A DNA stretch of 64,000 nt, taken from contig OX419337.1 in the NCBI GenBank assembly GCA_948470475.1, positions 23,361,291 through 23,425,290 of the forward strand, given 5' to 3'. Shown in pieces: positions 1 through 7,937 of this stretch. Position numbers and translations under genes: made by a program. Origin of the DNA: Galaxea fascicularis (Eukaryota; Cnidaria; Anthozoa; Scleractinia; Euphylliidae). Position 1 is the first letter of the stretch; each line of letters opens with the position of its first letter. Under the pieces are notes generated by a model. It worked only from the letters and a program-made list of their open reading frames with translations, searched no databases and was not told the DNA's origin.

Positions 1-280
1 AACATCAGAATAATATGATTTTAAAAAAGGCCTTTCTTACAACCGGACATATCTCTTGTACACAAACGAAGATTGAAAGTCGTAAAATACGTATTTAAAA
101 ACTAGAACTTGACACCAACTCGAAGAATTTGGGTCGTTTGTAATCTACCACGAAAAATCTTTGTGACTCCAATGTTTAACAGTCGAATCCAAACTAAAGG
201 CCATCTCCCAAACTCGTCTAGCCCAATCAAACGAGAGGTTTGCACTGTCCATTGTATAACACAAAGAGATCAAACAGTTG
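1..280. other. no recognisable gene
   Basis: I see no convincing gene or repeat here. The stretch may be a further decayed 5' extension of the retrotransposon relic that becomes recognisable at 281, but its frames are interrupted by stops and no motif is clear. Confidence 0.4.
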
Positions 281-1975
281 ATGAAAACTCGTGATTCATG
301 GCACAAAAGCGCTATCAGAACAAATGATCACCTCCACTGGAATGCCCATACATTCTTTAGGCAGGAAGTAAAGTTTGAAATTAGACTCGCCGACGTTTGC
401 ACCGAATAGCAAAGGAAACTCGGATGCAATTTGGAAAGAAATTTACCGTTGCCTACCAAGGAAGGGAGCGCCTTTAAAAACAGAAAACCCTTTGGTATAA
501 TTACTGCAGACAAAGCAAGGCAGCTTGCCCAGATGGCTTCCCTCCAAGTGGTCGTGACTTATTTAGCAACTTTACAAATAATGTCCATGAAAACGACCAT
601 CGAGAGCTTTTTAAGTTCGTAACCGAATCTCCAGTTGAAAACATCGTTAAAGCGCTACCTTCGAATAAAGCTCCTGGAGTGGACAATAATCAAGCATTTG
701 TTTAACAAGTCGTTTGCTATAGGCACTTTCACTCGACCGTGGAAAATGGCTGAAGTGAAACCAATCCCTAGCGATTTCTACGTACCAGCTAACACTCGTC
801 CTATTTCCTCACTTCCAATATTATCGGAGGTCTGTGAAAGGCTCGCCCATCGTGAAATTGTTGACTTTTGAATCGCCCCGGAAAAATCTCAAAGTTTCAA
901 AGCGGTAATCGTGAATCCCACTCTACTGAGACGGTTCTACTTTCATTTACAGATGACATTTTAAAAAACATAGACGAGAAGAAAATTTAATTGATAGTGT
1001 TATTAGATATGTCGAACGCTCTCGACAGCATTCAGCATGAGTGCCTACTTATGAAAACCCACAACAAGACTAAACCTTTGGTTATTGGTGTTCCACAACT
1101 CTTGCGTAATTTGCCTCGTCCGTCCATTAGTATCCTTGGAAAGGAGATTGAACCTGCATCTGTTGCCAAAGACCTGGGTGTCTATATCGACCAAATAGGC
1201 CATATTCGTATTCTCGGTTTTGACCTGGATCTAGCATGAAGTGGAGGCTCTTGCGAGGGAATCTTTTCATATGTAAATGTATTCCCCCGCAAGAGCCTCC
1301 ACTTCATGCTAGATCCAGTTCAATACCGAGAATACGAATATGGCCTATTCTCAACTATAACGAACATATATCAGTCAAGGCTAGTCTCAAGCTGTGTTTA
1401 CAAACTTGTTCAAATTAATAGCATAAAACACTTATTAGATCGGAAAAAAGTTACTTTTAATAATTAATGCCTTCTAACATTGCACATGTATTTAGTAAAC
1501 TCTTTTACTGTTCGACTGTTTAGGGAAACACATCCAAATCAAATATAAAGAACCTACAACTTATACAGAACTTTGTGGGAACATCGTCCTCGGTCTGAAA
1601 TCCATCTACAAATTGAATTGCCACACAAACAACAACAAAGACGCATTATCATTATTAAGTTATTTCAGGGCGATATTAATTTGTAAGTAGAATAATATAT
1701 AAACTTGGTTATTGCATCTCGATGTCTTTTCAAACTACTTCAGAGTAAAGCTTGGTCACTAAGTTCTAAGTTTGTAGGGGATCTCATAAACACCAATTAC
1801 ATGTACTCCGCGGCAACATTAAACCTTTGTTTAGTGTGGAAAAACTATCACATCTTCATCATCTCAAGTGAAAAGTACCTTCCTTTTCAAAAGTTGCAAA
1901 ACAGCAGCTGACAGAACTAGCGTTTAAAGATTTCCACTTCGATTAAACAGTTCAGTATTATATTAGTTTATCTCC
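281..1975 (+). pseudogene. decayed non-LTR retrotransposon (CR1/Jockey-type) reverse transcriptase relic
   Basis: Several short stretches in different frames, all on the plus strand, line up in order with the C-terminal half of a non-LTR retrotransposon ORF2. At 281-412 is the linker upstream of RT (LHWNA then FFRQEVK). At about 740-868 is the RT N-terminal block (W-K-x-A-E-V-K-P-I, then RPISSLPILSEVCERL). At 991-1060 is the LLDMSNALDSIQHECLL block. At about 1075-1195 is the post-palm segment ending LGVYIDQ. At 1350-1440 is YNEHIS, at about 1490-1580 FSKLFYCSTV then NLQLIQNF, and C-terminal remnants reach about 1960. The segment that should carry the catalytic Y-x-D-D box is missing between the 991 and 1075 blocks, and stops and frameshifts separate the rest. 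The element is dead. Known: such ORF2 proteins copy their own RNA at a nicked target. The CR1/Jockey family assignment is from pattern recognition only. Confidence 0.85.
1198..1345. mobile_element. foldback MITE inserted in the RT relic, flanked by TA
   Basis: The two arms (1198-1262 and 1281-1345) are near-perfect inverted repeats around an 18-bp loop, beginning GGCCATATTCG and ending in its complement. TA sits on both sides (1196-1197 and 1346-1347). Upstream coding ends LGVYIDQ and downstream coding resumes at YNEHIS, which are adjacent in intact relatives of this RT. The hairpin is therefore an insertion into the retrotransposon. TA flanks fit a Tc1/mariner-type target duplication, but TA is its own complement, so it could also be an extension of the inverted repeat. 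No coding capacity. Confidence 0.7.
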
Positions 1976-2355
1976 TGATTAGTTTTCGTTGGTTAACGAT
2001 CAAGCTGATTTGGGTTGAGCGAACCAAAAAAATCACTGTTGCGACACTTACATTCAAACAACGTGATCGCACAGGTTATAAAGCCACACTCTTAGAAACG
2101 CAAAAACAAAAACAAAGGTTTGGGCACCGAATCTCAAACATCTCTATCATGATCATCATTCCCAAGCGTCGACGAAACACGCCAAAAGACTACTCGTATC
2201 TTCGCTTCTACCTATATGGCTAACTTCAACTTTCCTAAACGACTATTGGCTAACATTATTCATTCATTCATTCATCAGTCCATCTGTCCATTCATCCATC
2301 CATTCATTCAGTCGTGAATATACAAATATACAGGCATATTTTACTTTATATAACA
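1976..2355. other. intergenic, no gene seen
   Basis: AT-rich sequence without a convincing exon. It contains the simple repeat at 2258-2310 and the first copy of a short direct repeat at 2181-2230. Confidence 0.6.
2258..2310. repeat. simple repeat (ATTC/ATCC)n
   Basis: Imperfect tetranucleotide microsatellite of ATTC and ATCC units with a few interruptions. Confidence 0.85.
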
Positions 2356-2502
2356 GGCCCCAGTTGTTCAAACGTTGGATAGCGCTATCCACCGGATAAA
2401 TCACTATCCAGCGGATAAGTAATGGGAAAGCTAATTGCACTATCCACTGGATAGATATTTATCCGGTGGATAGCGCTATCCAGCCTTTGAACAACCGGGA
2501 CC
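2356..2502. mobile_element. short MITE with GGATAGCGCTATCC palindromes
   Basis: A 147-bp element with inverted ends: GGCCCCAGTTGTTCAAA on the left, and the complement of GGTCCCGGTTGTTCAAA on the right. Inside each end is the perfect 14-bp palindrome GGATAGCGCTATCC followed by a CACCGGATAAAT-type stretch, so the whole element can fold on itself. No open frame. I could not identify a clean target-site duplication. Elements of this look are, from memory, common in coral genomes; the superfamily is not determinable here. Confidence 0.75.
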
Positions 2503-2681
2503 AGTTAAAAAGTGCCAGCTTTAAGTCTATGAAAACAAATAGAGATATAACAAACTAATTAAAAAGGTAAAATTTTAGACCAAAGAAAGAATTATTTGCC
2601 AAAAGACGAGTTGTCTCTCTCGTTTTCACCTATGTGGCTAACTTTAACATCTTTATTTATATAAATCTATTTTCCTTTCAG

Positions 2682-2705
2682 CTACTTTACGCCAAGTTCG
2701 TCAAG
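2682..2705 (+). CDS. candidate 24-nt Ser/Thr micro-exon, phase 2-2
   Basis: A strong acceptor (TTTTCCTTTCAG, ending at 2681) is followed by 24 nt starting CTAC and ending CAAG, then the donor gtgtgtaag. Read with a split AG|C serine it gives S-Y-F-T-P-S-S-S and exits in phase 2 with AG. Start and end have the same form as exons E1, E2 and E4 of the large array (CTAC...TCAAG). It is the most upstream member of the exon family I found. It could be an isolated fossil. Nothing within the next 900 bp makes a convincing next exon. Confidence 0.45.
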
Positions 2706-3677
2706 GTGTGTAAGCATTGTAGTAATAATTCAAGACTAGTTTAACGCAAAGGGGTAAAAGGTCTGGGCCGAATTGCTCGAAGCATGGTTAGCGCCAACCC
2801 ACGTTAACTACAACTTGTAAAATTCATTAATAATTCATGAGAGTAATGACCAATGAATTGGCAGTATTTGAGTCACATGCTTACCTCTGCAAACCCCAAT
2901 AGAAATCAACTGTATGAAAGCACGGGAAGGTTTGAAAGGTAGCAGGGAAAGCCAGGGGTTGATGAATTATGATTAGTAGAATCATTAATAGGATTAATTT
3001 TCATAAAGGTTTCCAACTCCCCAACTTAGTATGCTTAACTTTAATAAAGACGAGCCCTGAATGCCTCCCGTCTCACTCAAATGACAGTCAGTGGCACAAA
3101 TTAGCAAGTAAAGCGAATTGGGCGGATAACGCTGTCCATTTTGCTTGGCCACTTCACAAACAAACTTGCTCAAAGTATAGTGTTTCGCGACATATGCTCG
3201 AGTGGAACGGTCAGATCTTTAACATCATCGCATTTCATATCGGCCACTCTAACAACTTCTAACATTGCACATCTATTTTGCCGCCGCTGAAGCCATTCCT
3301 CGAAGACTTTTCTACTCCATTTAATGTTGTACTGTGTTGCTTTTAACATTCAAGCTAGTGCTTCTGTTTTCTCTTAGCTACTGCTCAAGTAGCCTTCAGA
3401 ATTGCGACCATTTTTCACATCTTCATCATTTGATCCGCAGTTCAACTTTTGATTTTTATATACTCATTGTATTATCTTGTTACTTATTTACGCGAAACTC
3501 CCGAAGCGTTATGTAAAGTCGTTTAAATCTTGGTCCATTCGCTATTCTGTTTTTCAAAATGAAACAGTTGGCTATTTTACGAACAAAATAAGCACGAGTC
3601 TCGACTCCTTCCTTCCTTAACTGTTACCGTGCACGTTTATAACGCAAAAACGAACAATTTCTATTTCCCATTTCTAG
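2706..3677. other. no convincing gene; one weak exon-like acceptor
   Basis: No firm gene. A pyrimidine-rich acceptor ending at 3377 (TGTTTTCTCTTAG) is followed by CTACTGCTCAAGTAGC, which would read S-Y-C-S-S-S in the phase used by the array. The frame then stays open to a stop ending at 3516 without a donor, so it could at most be a terminal exon of an upstream fossil gene. Two AT-rich open frames in this stretch show no motif. Confidence 0.4.
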
Positions 3678-3737
3678 TGTTACCACATTAGTTTCTGTGT
3701 CTACATAGTCGTCCCTTTCAACAAGGACTTCAACAAG
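3678..3737 (+). pseudogene. decayed Ser/Thr exon (T-type)
   Basis: An acceptor-like TTTCTAG ends at 3677. The 60 nt that follow read in the family phase as S-V-T-T-L-V-S-V-S-T, then an in-frame TAG, then S-S-L-S-T-R-T-S-T, ending in AG. The donor position holds TC instead of GT. Start (TGTTACC), phase, composition and length resemble exons E3, E5 and E6 of the array, so it is best read as a dead copy. Confidence 0.5.
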
Positions 3738-4024
3738 TCATTTAGCAATTTCATTTCAAGGTGGCTGAAAATGGTTTCGTTATTTTTAAATACCAATTCT
3801 CTAATGGATTGATACTACCACAACTTTTTGTTTATTTCCTTTAAAAATGGCATCTAAAAAATGCCCAACTATTTCTAAATAAGTTGTGACCATTTTTTTA
3901 AGCATAATGTTACCATAGCAACACTTAAGCCTTATTCGAAACACCCTTAATTTTAGTTTTATGTGTCTGAAACTCAAAAACGAGTTCGGTGATCCCTATT
4001 ATTAAATTGCAATCAGCATATCAA
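3738..4024. other. AT-rich spacer
   Basis: No gene, repeat or regulatory signal recognised. Confidence 0.5.
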
Positions 4025-4161
4025 GATTCATTTTTCTGCAAAGTTATACAAAATCTTTAGAGCAAGCTCAAAGCCTCATTACTAATTGAACCTTCCGATA
4101 ATTTAACGCGCCTCTAAACCTGCTCTACAGGTTTTTTTTAAACTTTGCAGAAAGATGAATC
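4025..4161. repeat. 137-bp stretch bounded by 21-bp inverted repeats
   Basis: 4025-4045 (GATTCATTTTTCTGCAAAG...) and the complement of 4141-4161 match at 20 of 21 positions. The interior has no open frame. It could be a tiny MITE or a chance foldback; no target-site duplication is visible. Confidence 0.45.
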
Positions 4162-4211
4162 GTGCTATCTTGCTTCCAATTAAGTAATAAAAAACGTCCA
4201 AGAATATTTAG

Positions 4212-4280
4212 TGCCTCCACATCAAACTCGCTTTTAACGTCGTCAATATCGACGTCATCAATTATCTCAATTTCGTCCAG
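4212..4280 (+). CDS. upstream relative of array exon E5 (69 nt, phase 2-2)
   Basis: The acceptor TATTTAG ends at 4211 and the donor gtaatt starts at 4281. The 69 nt are the same length as array exon E5 and clearly homologous, reading S-A-S-T-S-N-S-L-L-T-S-S-I-S-T-S-S-I-I-S-I-S-S with AG left over. Substitutions have replaced several Ser/Thr residues with N, L and I, so constraint appears relaxed compared with the array copies. The minus strand here reads as an acidic open frame, which is only the complement of the Ser/Thr codons. Whether the exon is still spliced into a transcript is unknown. Confidence 0.5.
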
Positions 4281-4463
4281 GTAATTATCGAAGAGGTCTA
4301 TACCTTTTACTTCTATCGTCAATTTTTAAAGAGCGGGAAAATTTTCAATTTTCTGCCGTGGAAAAGGAATTGTCAAATACGCATATACATATGTTAATAA
4401 CCAGTTGCCAATTATATATATAACATTGTCACTAAACATAATAATATATCACTTATTTTTCAG

Positions 4464-4523
4464 TGTGTTTACATCTAGCTCAGCAACAACGTCGTCGTCC
4501 TCAAGTATTTCCTCTACGTCCAG
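4464..4523 (+). CDS. upstream relative of array exon E6 (60 nt, phase 2-2)
   Basis: The acceptor ATTTTTCAG ends at 4463 and the donor gtaagg starts at 4524, the best donor of the exon family in the window. The 60 nt encode S-V-F-T-S-S-S-A-T-T-S-S-S-S-S-I-S-S-T-S and leave AG. It is 12 nt shorter than E6. It sits 252 nt after the E5-like exon at 4212, close to the 256-nt spacing in the array, so the two form an older, diverged copy of the E5-E6 part of the cassette, without the MITE downstream. Confidence 0.55.
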
Positions 4524-4948
4524 GTAAGGGAAACTCTTGCATCTTCTTTGTAAAGGCATTCTTTGAAATCCGGCGAATCATTTGTGTTATAAAGCATGTA
4601 GGATAGGTATCCTAGCAATTACAATTTGTTTCGATTTTTCATCTTAAGATCGAGATGTTACACATGTGTTAGTCTTGGTAAATGCGAATATATTATTTAA
4701 ACGATGATCTGCGGGTGACCGACTGAAGAATTTAGAGGTGAATTTCCGCTTCGAACGCTGATTTAGTGGCATTGGAAAGAGAGCGCACGTTCCCCTCTTT
4801 TCCCGCTACACACACGCACACACATTCACGCAAACAAGCTCCCAATGGAGTGGAAATCATGACCTGTGCATCGCTCTCCCATTCGTCTTGGTGATCCATA
4901 AATTCGTTTGCCTTCTGTCACTAAAGCAAAACCTGAGCCCTTTTTCAG
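4524..4948. other. intron or intergenic spacer
   Basis: The first 80 bp or so still resemble the start of the intron after array exon E6 (AAACTC, then CTTTGTAAA and TTCTTTGAAATCC). The rest has a short CA-rich patch near 4808-4830 and no recognised gene or core promoter element. If the exon at 4949 is the true 5' end, its promoter or first non-coding exon should lie in or before this stretch. Confidence 0.45.
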
Positions 4949-5042
4949 ACGCTTCGATTAGTACATAATGAAGAGATTTTGCAGCGTCAATGTTGGTTTG
5001 TCGGTTTTTTTGTGGACTTTGCAAACTAGTTCAGCAAATTCA
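4949..5042 (+). CDS. candidate signal-peptide exon of a secreted protein
   Basis: A strong acceptor (CCCTTTTTCAG) ends at 4948. The ATG at 4968-4970 opens a 25-codon stretch with a textbook signal-peptide shape: a basic start (M-K-R), a hydrophobic core (V-G-L-S-V-F-L-W-T-L) and a small-residue end (T-S-S-A-N-S). A donor-like gtgagat follows at 5043. This would be an exon with 19 nt of 5' UTR plus the secretion signal, lying upstream of the Ser/Thr exons on the same strand. The exit phase is 0, whereas all Ser/Thr exons need phase 2, so an adapter exon is required and I could not find one. Without splicing the frame runs 36 codons to a stop. It could be the start of the giant gene, of an older paralogue, or chance. 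Confidence 0.4.
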
Positions 5043-5204
5043 GTGAGATATATTTCCGATTGTTTACTAACGTACTAATGTCATCTACATCTAATCTTGA
5101 TCATTCTTGGAAGGGCAAGGGCGTTTTTAAATATTTGAAATTTCCCGGCTGTCCTAAGTTCTCTAGGCTTCCTAAGCTTCTCAAAAACTTAGCGTACGTT
5201 TATC

Positions 5205-5369
5205 ATACATATATCTTCATCGTGATGATAATCCATAGTATCACTCTCATTGTAATCTATATCATTCTGACCATCACGTCTAGTTCGACAATACCACAGT
5301 CAGAACAGTCCCCAACAAGGTTCTCAACCAAATTCTCGCCGCCCAGCACAATCAGCTCAACATCAGAGA
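5205..5369 (+). pseudogene. broken copy of the hydrophobic exon at 6651-6835
   Basis: Homologous to 6651-6835, with the hydrophobic run I-F-I-V-M-I-I, then S-I-T-L-I-V-I-Y-I-I-L, then a Ser/Pro-rich tail (S-S-S-T-I-P-Q-S-E). Two features of copy 2 are lost here: the ATG at 6651 corresponds to ATA, and about 30 nt that hold the end of the exon and its gtgggt donor are deleted after CAGAGA. The frame happens to remain open to a stop ending at 5446, which explains the long open frame here. Unlikely to be spliced as in copy 2. Confidence 0.55.
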
Positions 5370-5740
5370 TACTTGAAAATGAAAGCGACAATTCGCCATT
5401 CCGAAATTCAAAAGGGAACTGGGTCGAGTTTCAATTTTTAAAGTAATCGATAAATTGACACCATCACATGAAAGATAGCATTGAGTTTAGTCGTTTGACC
5501 AAGTTTGATTCTTTTTGGTTGAATAGAGACCAAGTTATAGACCTTAAAACACAGCTCAAAATCCATACAAACGGACTCGGCACACATTAGCTTTCTTTCC
5601 TCCGTGGGGCCAATAAAGGAAGGGATTACGGAAACAGTTTTCCTCCTTCTTGAAAGATAAATCTATTGTTAAATACTTTTATGTATCATTCAACGAGAGA
5701 TCCGAACATTCAATAATTACCTTCACTAAGTTATATCGTC

Positions 5741-5803
5741 TTTTACTTCATCAACGTCGACACCAATTTTGCCATAGTCAACAAGCGTATCAACATCATC
5801 CAG
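5741..5803 (+). pseudogene. decayed Ser/Thr exon, duplication copy 1
   Basis: Reads as Ser/Thr-rich in the family phase near its end (V-S-T-S-S, then AG) but has an in-frame TAG at 5775-5777, no acceptor in a matching phase, and AAAGTA instead of a GT donor. Its twin at 7165-7227 shares the stop and the lost donor, so the exon died before the 1.45-kb duplication. Confidence 0.5.
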
Positions 5804-6284
5804 AAAGTAAATATTAAATTTCTTACATTGCGGATACTACTCACAAGTTCGTAATGAGCAGTTAACAAACTATACCAAAAAGGACAATAGAAGAAAGCTA
5901 GGTTTCTTTCATTTCCCGCCACTAGGGTTCTGTCTATGGTACCATGGTACGTAGTCCAAATGAAACTGAATAACCTGACTTTGTAAAAGACAATTAGTTC
6001 GCACAAGAAAAAATTCACAGTGACCCTCGACGATGATAACTATCTCTATAATCCCTAACATATTACAATAAATCTATTGTTAAATACCTTTGTGTATGAT
6101 TCAACGAGAGATTCCAACATTTAATAATTACCTTCACTAAGTTATATCTTCTCTATCTCTATAATCCCTAATATAATACATATTCATCGTTATTTTAATG
6201 TGTTTACATGAAGCTAATAACTATTAACCTTAGGATAGTACTGTACACACTAACACACCAGTGATTTTGTTCCTCAACATAAAG

Positions 6285-6323
6285 ATCCACGACAACCTCA
6301 CCAAGAATCTCAACTTCGTCCAG
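6285..6323 (+). pseudogene. 13-codon Ser/Thr exon with lost donor
   Basis: Preceded by ATAAAG and homologous to 7592-7630. It reads S-T-T-T-S-P-R-I-S-T-S-S after the junction codon, but the donor is ATACTC where the twin has gtaatc, and the first base is A, which would make the junction codon Arg. Probably skipped. Confidence 0.5.
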
Positions 6324-6413
6324 ATACTCAACAACAAGCTCCACAATTTTTTCTTTCTCATTTCCGCCTTACAAACCAAAAAGCACTTTAATAACACGCC
6401 ACTCATTATTCAG

Positions 6414-6485
6414 TGTCTCCACATCCAGCTCAGCATCAACGTCCACGTCAAAGTTAACGTCATCAAGTCTTTCCACTTCGCCAAG
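6414..6485 (+). CDS. intact relative of array exon E6 (72 nt, phase 2-2)
   Basis: The acceptor CTCATTATTCAG ends at 6413 and the donor gtaaac starts at 6486. It has the same length and reading as array exon E6: S-V-S-T-S-S-S-A-S-T-S-T-S-K-L-T-S-S-S-L-S-T-S-P with AG left over. A lysine and a proline are present, unlike in any array copy. Its twin in duplication copy 2 (7721-7792) has lost the acceptor, so the two copies have decayed at different places. If expressed it would splice in frame with any other exon of the family. Confidence 0.55.
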
Positions 6486-6650
6486 GTAAACATATCCGTA
6501 TCCGATTGTTTACTAACGTACTAATGTCATCTACATCTAATCTTGTTCATTCTTGGAAGGGCAAGGGCGTTTTTAAATATTTGAAATTTCCCAGCTGTCC
6601 TAAGTTCTCTAGGCTTCCTACGCTTCTCATAAACTTAGCGTACGTGTATC

Positions 6651-6835
6651 ATGCATACATGTATCTTCATCGTGATGATAATCTATAGTATCACTCTTAT
6701 TGTAATCTATATCATTCTGACCATCACGTCTAGTTCGTCAATACCACAATCAGAAATTTCCGAACCAAGCTTCTACACCAAATTCCCGCCCAGTACAATC
6801 AGCTCAACGTCAGAGACAGCTTTTACATTAGCCAG
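6651..6835 (+). CDS. candidate hydrophobic/Ser-Pro exon exiting in phase 2
   Basis: From the ATG at 6651 the frame encodes a strongly hydrophobic stretch (C-I-F-I-V-M-I-I, then S-I-T-L-I-V-I-Y-I-I-L-T-I) that could be an uncleaved signal anchor or a signal peptide. A Ser/Pro/Thr-rich tail follows (SSSSIPQSE ... PPSTISSTSE ... TLA). It ends GCC AG with a donor gtgggt at 6836. Length from the ATG is 185 nt, 61 codons plus AG, exactly the phase needed to join the Ser/Thr exons. Alternatively the exon starts after an acceptor at 6733 (CATCACGTCTAG), giving 6734-6835, 102 nt, also phase 2-2; the hydrophobic part would then be intron. I cannot choose between these. Either way it fits as an exon just upstream of the array. 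Confidence 0.45.
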
Positions 6836-7164
6836 GTGGGTACTAAATACTTGAATATGAAGAAGGCGGTAATACAAAAGCGTTGATGTTTTAATAAATA
6901 TTTTAATACCTCGAATTACGGACAACCATATAATTTCACAACTGAATCAAAATATTCCGGGCTAAATGGCATTCAATAGAGCAATCAACTGGTCGCTGAC
7001 TCGGCACACATAAGCTTTCTTTCCTCCGTGGGGCCAATAAAGGAAGGGATTACGGAAACAGTTTTCCTCCTTCTTGAAAGATAAATCTATTGTTAAATAC
7101 CTTTGTGTATGATTCAACGAGAGATCCGAACATTTAATAATTACCTTCACTAAGTTATATCGTC

Positions 7165-7227
7165 TTTTACTTCATCAACGTCGACACCAATATTGCCATA
7201 GTCAACAAGCGTATCAACATCATCCAG
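7165..7227 (+). pseudogene. decayed Ser/Thr exon, duplication copy 2
   Basis: Twin of 5741-5803 with the same in-frame TAG (7199-7201) and AAAGTA at the donor position. Confidence 0.5.
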
Positions 7228-7591
7228 AAAGTAAATATTAAATTTCTTACATTGCGGATACTATTCACAAGTTCGTAATGAGCAGTTAACAAACTACGTC
7301 CAAAACGACAATATAAGAAAGCTAGATTTCTTTCATTTTCCGCCACTAGGGTTCCGTCTATGGTAATAAAGTACGTAGTCCAAATGAAACTGACAGACCT
7401 GACTTTGCAGTAGTTCGGACAGGAAAAAATTCACAGTGACCCTCGACGTTGAATAACCATCTCTATAATCCCTAATATATTACATATTCATCGTTATTTA
7501 ATTAATGTGTTTACATAAAGCTAATACCTATTAACCTTAGAATAGTACTATACACACTAACTCATCAGTGATTTTGTTCCTCAACATAAAG

Positions 7592-7630
7592 TTCCACGAC
7601 GACCTCATCAAGCATCTCAACTTCGTCCAG
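7592..7630 (+). CDS. short Ser/Thr exon (39 nt, phase 2-2), E5-like
   Basis: Acceptor AACATAAAG ends at 7591 (weak, but with TTTTGTTCCTC just upstream) and the donor gtaatc starts at 7631. It reads S-S-T-T-T-S-S-S-I-S-T-S-S with AG left over. The 3' half and donor match array exon E5; it ends TCCAG, as do E5 of U20 and U21 and the exon at 4212. Confidence 0.45.
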
Positions 7631-7735
7631 GTAATCAATCAAAAGCTCACTAACTTGTTCTATCACAATTCAGCATACCATTAGAAAAAATACTATAACA
7701 ACACGCCACCCATTATTCACTCTCTCCACGTCTAG

Positions 7736-7792
7736 CTCAGCATCAACGCCGTCATCCGTGTTTACGTCATCAAGTGTGTCCACTTCGTCAAG
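7736..7792 (+). CDS. E6-like exon with lost original acceptor; shifted acceptor proposed
   Basis: The exon homologous to E6 spans 7721-7792 (72 nt), but its acceptor is CATTATTCAC, with AC where the family has AG. An in-frame AGC serine codon lies 15 nt downstream after a pyrimidine-rich run (TCTCTCCACGTCTAG, ending at 7735). Using it gives 7736-7792, 57 nt, still phase 2-2, reading S-S-A-S-T-P-S-S-V-F-T-S-S-S-V-S-T-S-S. The donor is gtaaaa. Use of the shifted site is inference; skipping would also keep the frame. Confidence 0.4.
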
Positions 7793-7937
7793 GTAAAAAC
7801 AAACTCGTTATCCATTTGCATCCTCTTTGTAAAAGTTTTCTTTGAAATTCCGCAAATAATTTGTCCTGTCTAATGCGAAACCACATGCTAGACTATTCAT
7901 CCGATTCAAAATAAATAATATATGCTTTGAATTTCAG
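7793..7937 (+). other. intron before U1: empty site of the MITE
   Basis: This 145-nt intron matches the intron after array exon E6 at both ends (AAACTCGTTA at its start, TATGCTTTGAATTTCAG at its end) but lacks the 429-bp inverted-repeat element found there in every unit. It therefore shows the state before the MITE insertion. Confidence 0.8.

Larger units (their letters stand above)
2181..2648 (+). repeat. short diverged direct repeat pair flanking a MITE
   Basis: A stretch of about 50 bp at 2181-2230, starting GCCAAAAGAC and ending in GGCTAACTTCAAC, recurs in diverged form at 2598-2648, just upstream of the micro-exon acceptor at 2681. The MITE at 2356-2502 lies between the copies. It looks like a small old local duplication of unknown function. 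Confidence 0.55.
5051..6499 (+). repeat. tandem 1.45-kb duplication, copy 1
   Basis: Begins near CCGATTGTTTACTAACG and is repeated in the same order and strand from 6500. Matching blocks include the hydrophobic exon region (5060-5369 with 6506-6835), a block with TTTCCTCCGTGGGGCCAATA (5588 with 7021), a decayed Ser/Thr exon (5741-5803 with 7165-7227) and a short exon (6285-6323 with 7592-7630). Copy 1 also has its own small internal duplication: the block at about 5657-5740 recurs at about 6068-6150. The copies differ by many substitutions and indels, so this duplication is much older than the 2.7-kb array. Confidence 0.75.
6500..7792 (+). repeat. tandem 1.45-kb duplication, copy 2
   Basis: Second copy of the block starting at 5051, ending in the E6-like exon that abuts the array. 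It keeps the hydrophobic exon with its donor (6651-6835) and the short exon with its donor (7592-7630). It shares the dead exon (7165-7227) and has lost the acceptor of the last exon (7721). Confidence 0.75.

Noticed and set aside
109..686. Small open frames on both strands in the first 700 bp as genes
   Set aside because: The recognisable parts match, in order, the pre-RT region of a decayed non-LTR retrotransposon; the rest has no motif.
3334..3516. 60-codon frame with a hydrophobic start as a secreted peptide gene
   Set aside because: No ATG at its start; the hydrophobic part overlaps a pyrimidine-rich acceptor-like stretch, whose Leu/Phe/Ser codons explain the hydrophobicity.
4125..4322. 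Minus-strand acidic open frame (D/E-rich), and similar acidic readings opposite all array exons
   Set aside because: The complement of TCA/ACG/GTC codons reads as D, V and E by necessity. Acceptors and donors are on the plus strand at every exon and absent at matching places on the minus strand.
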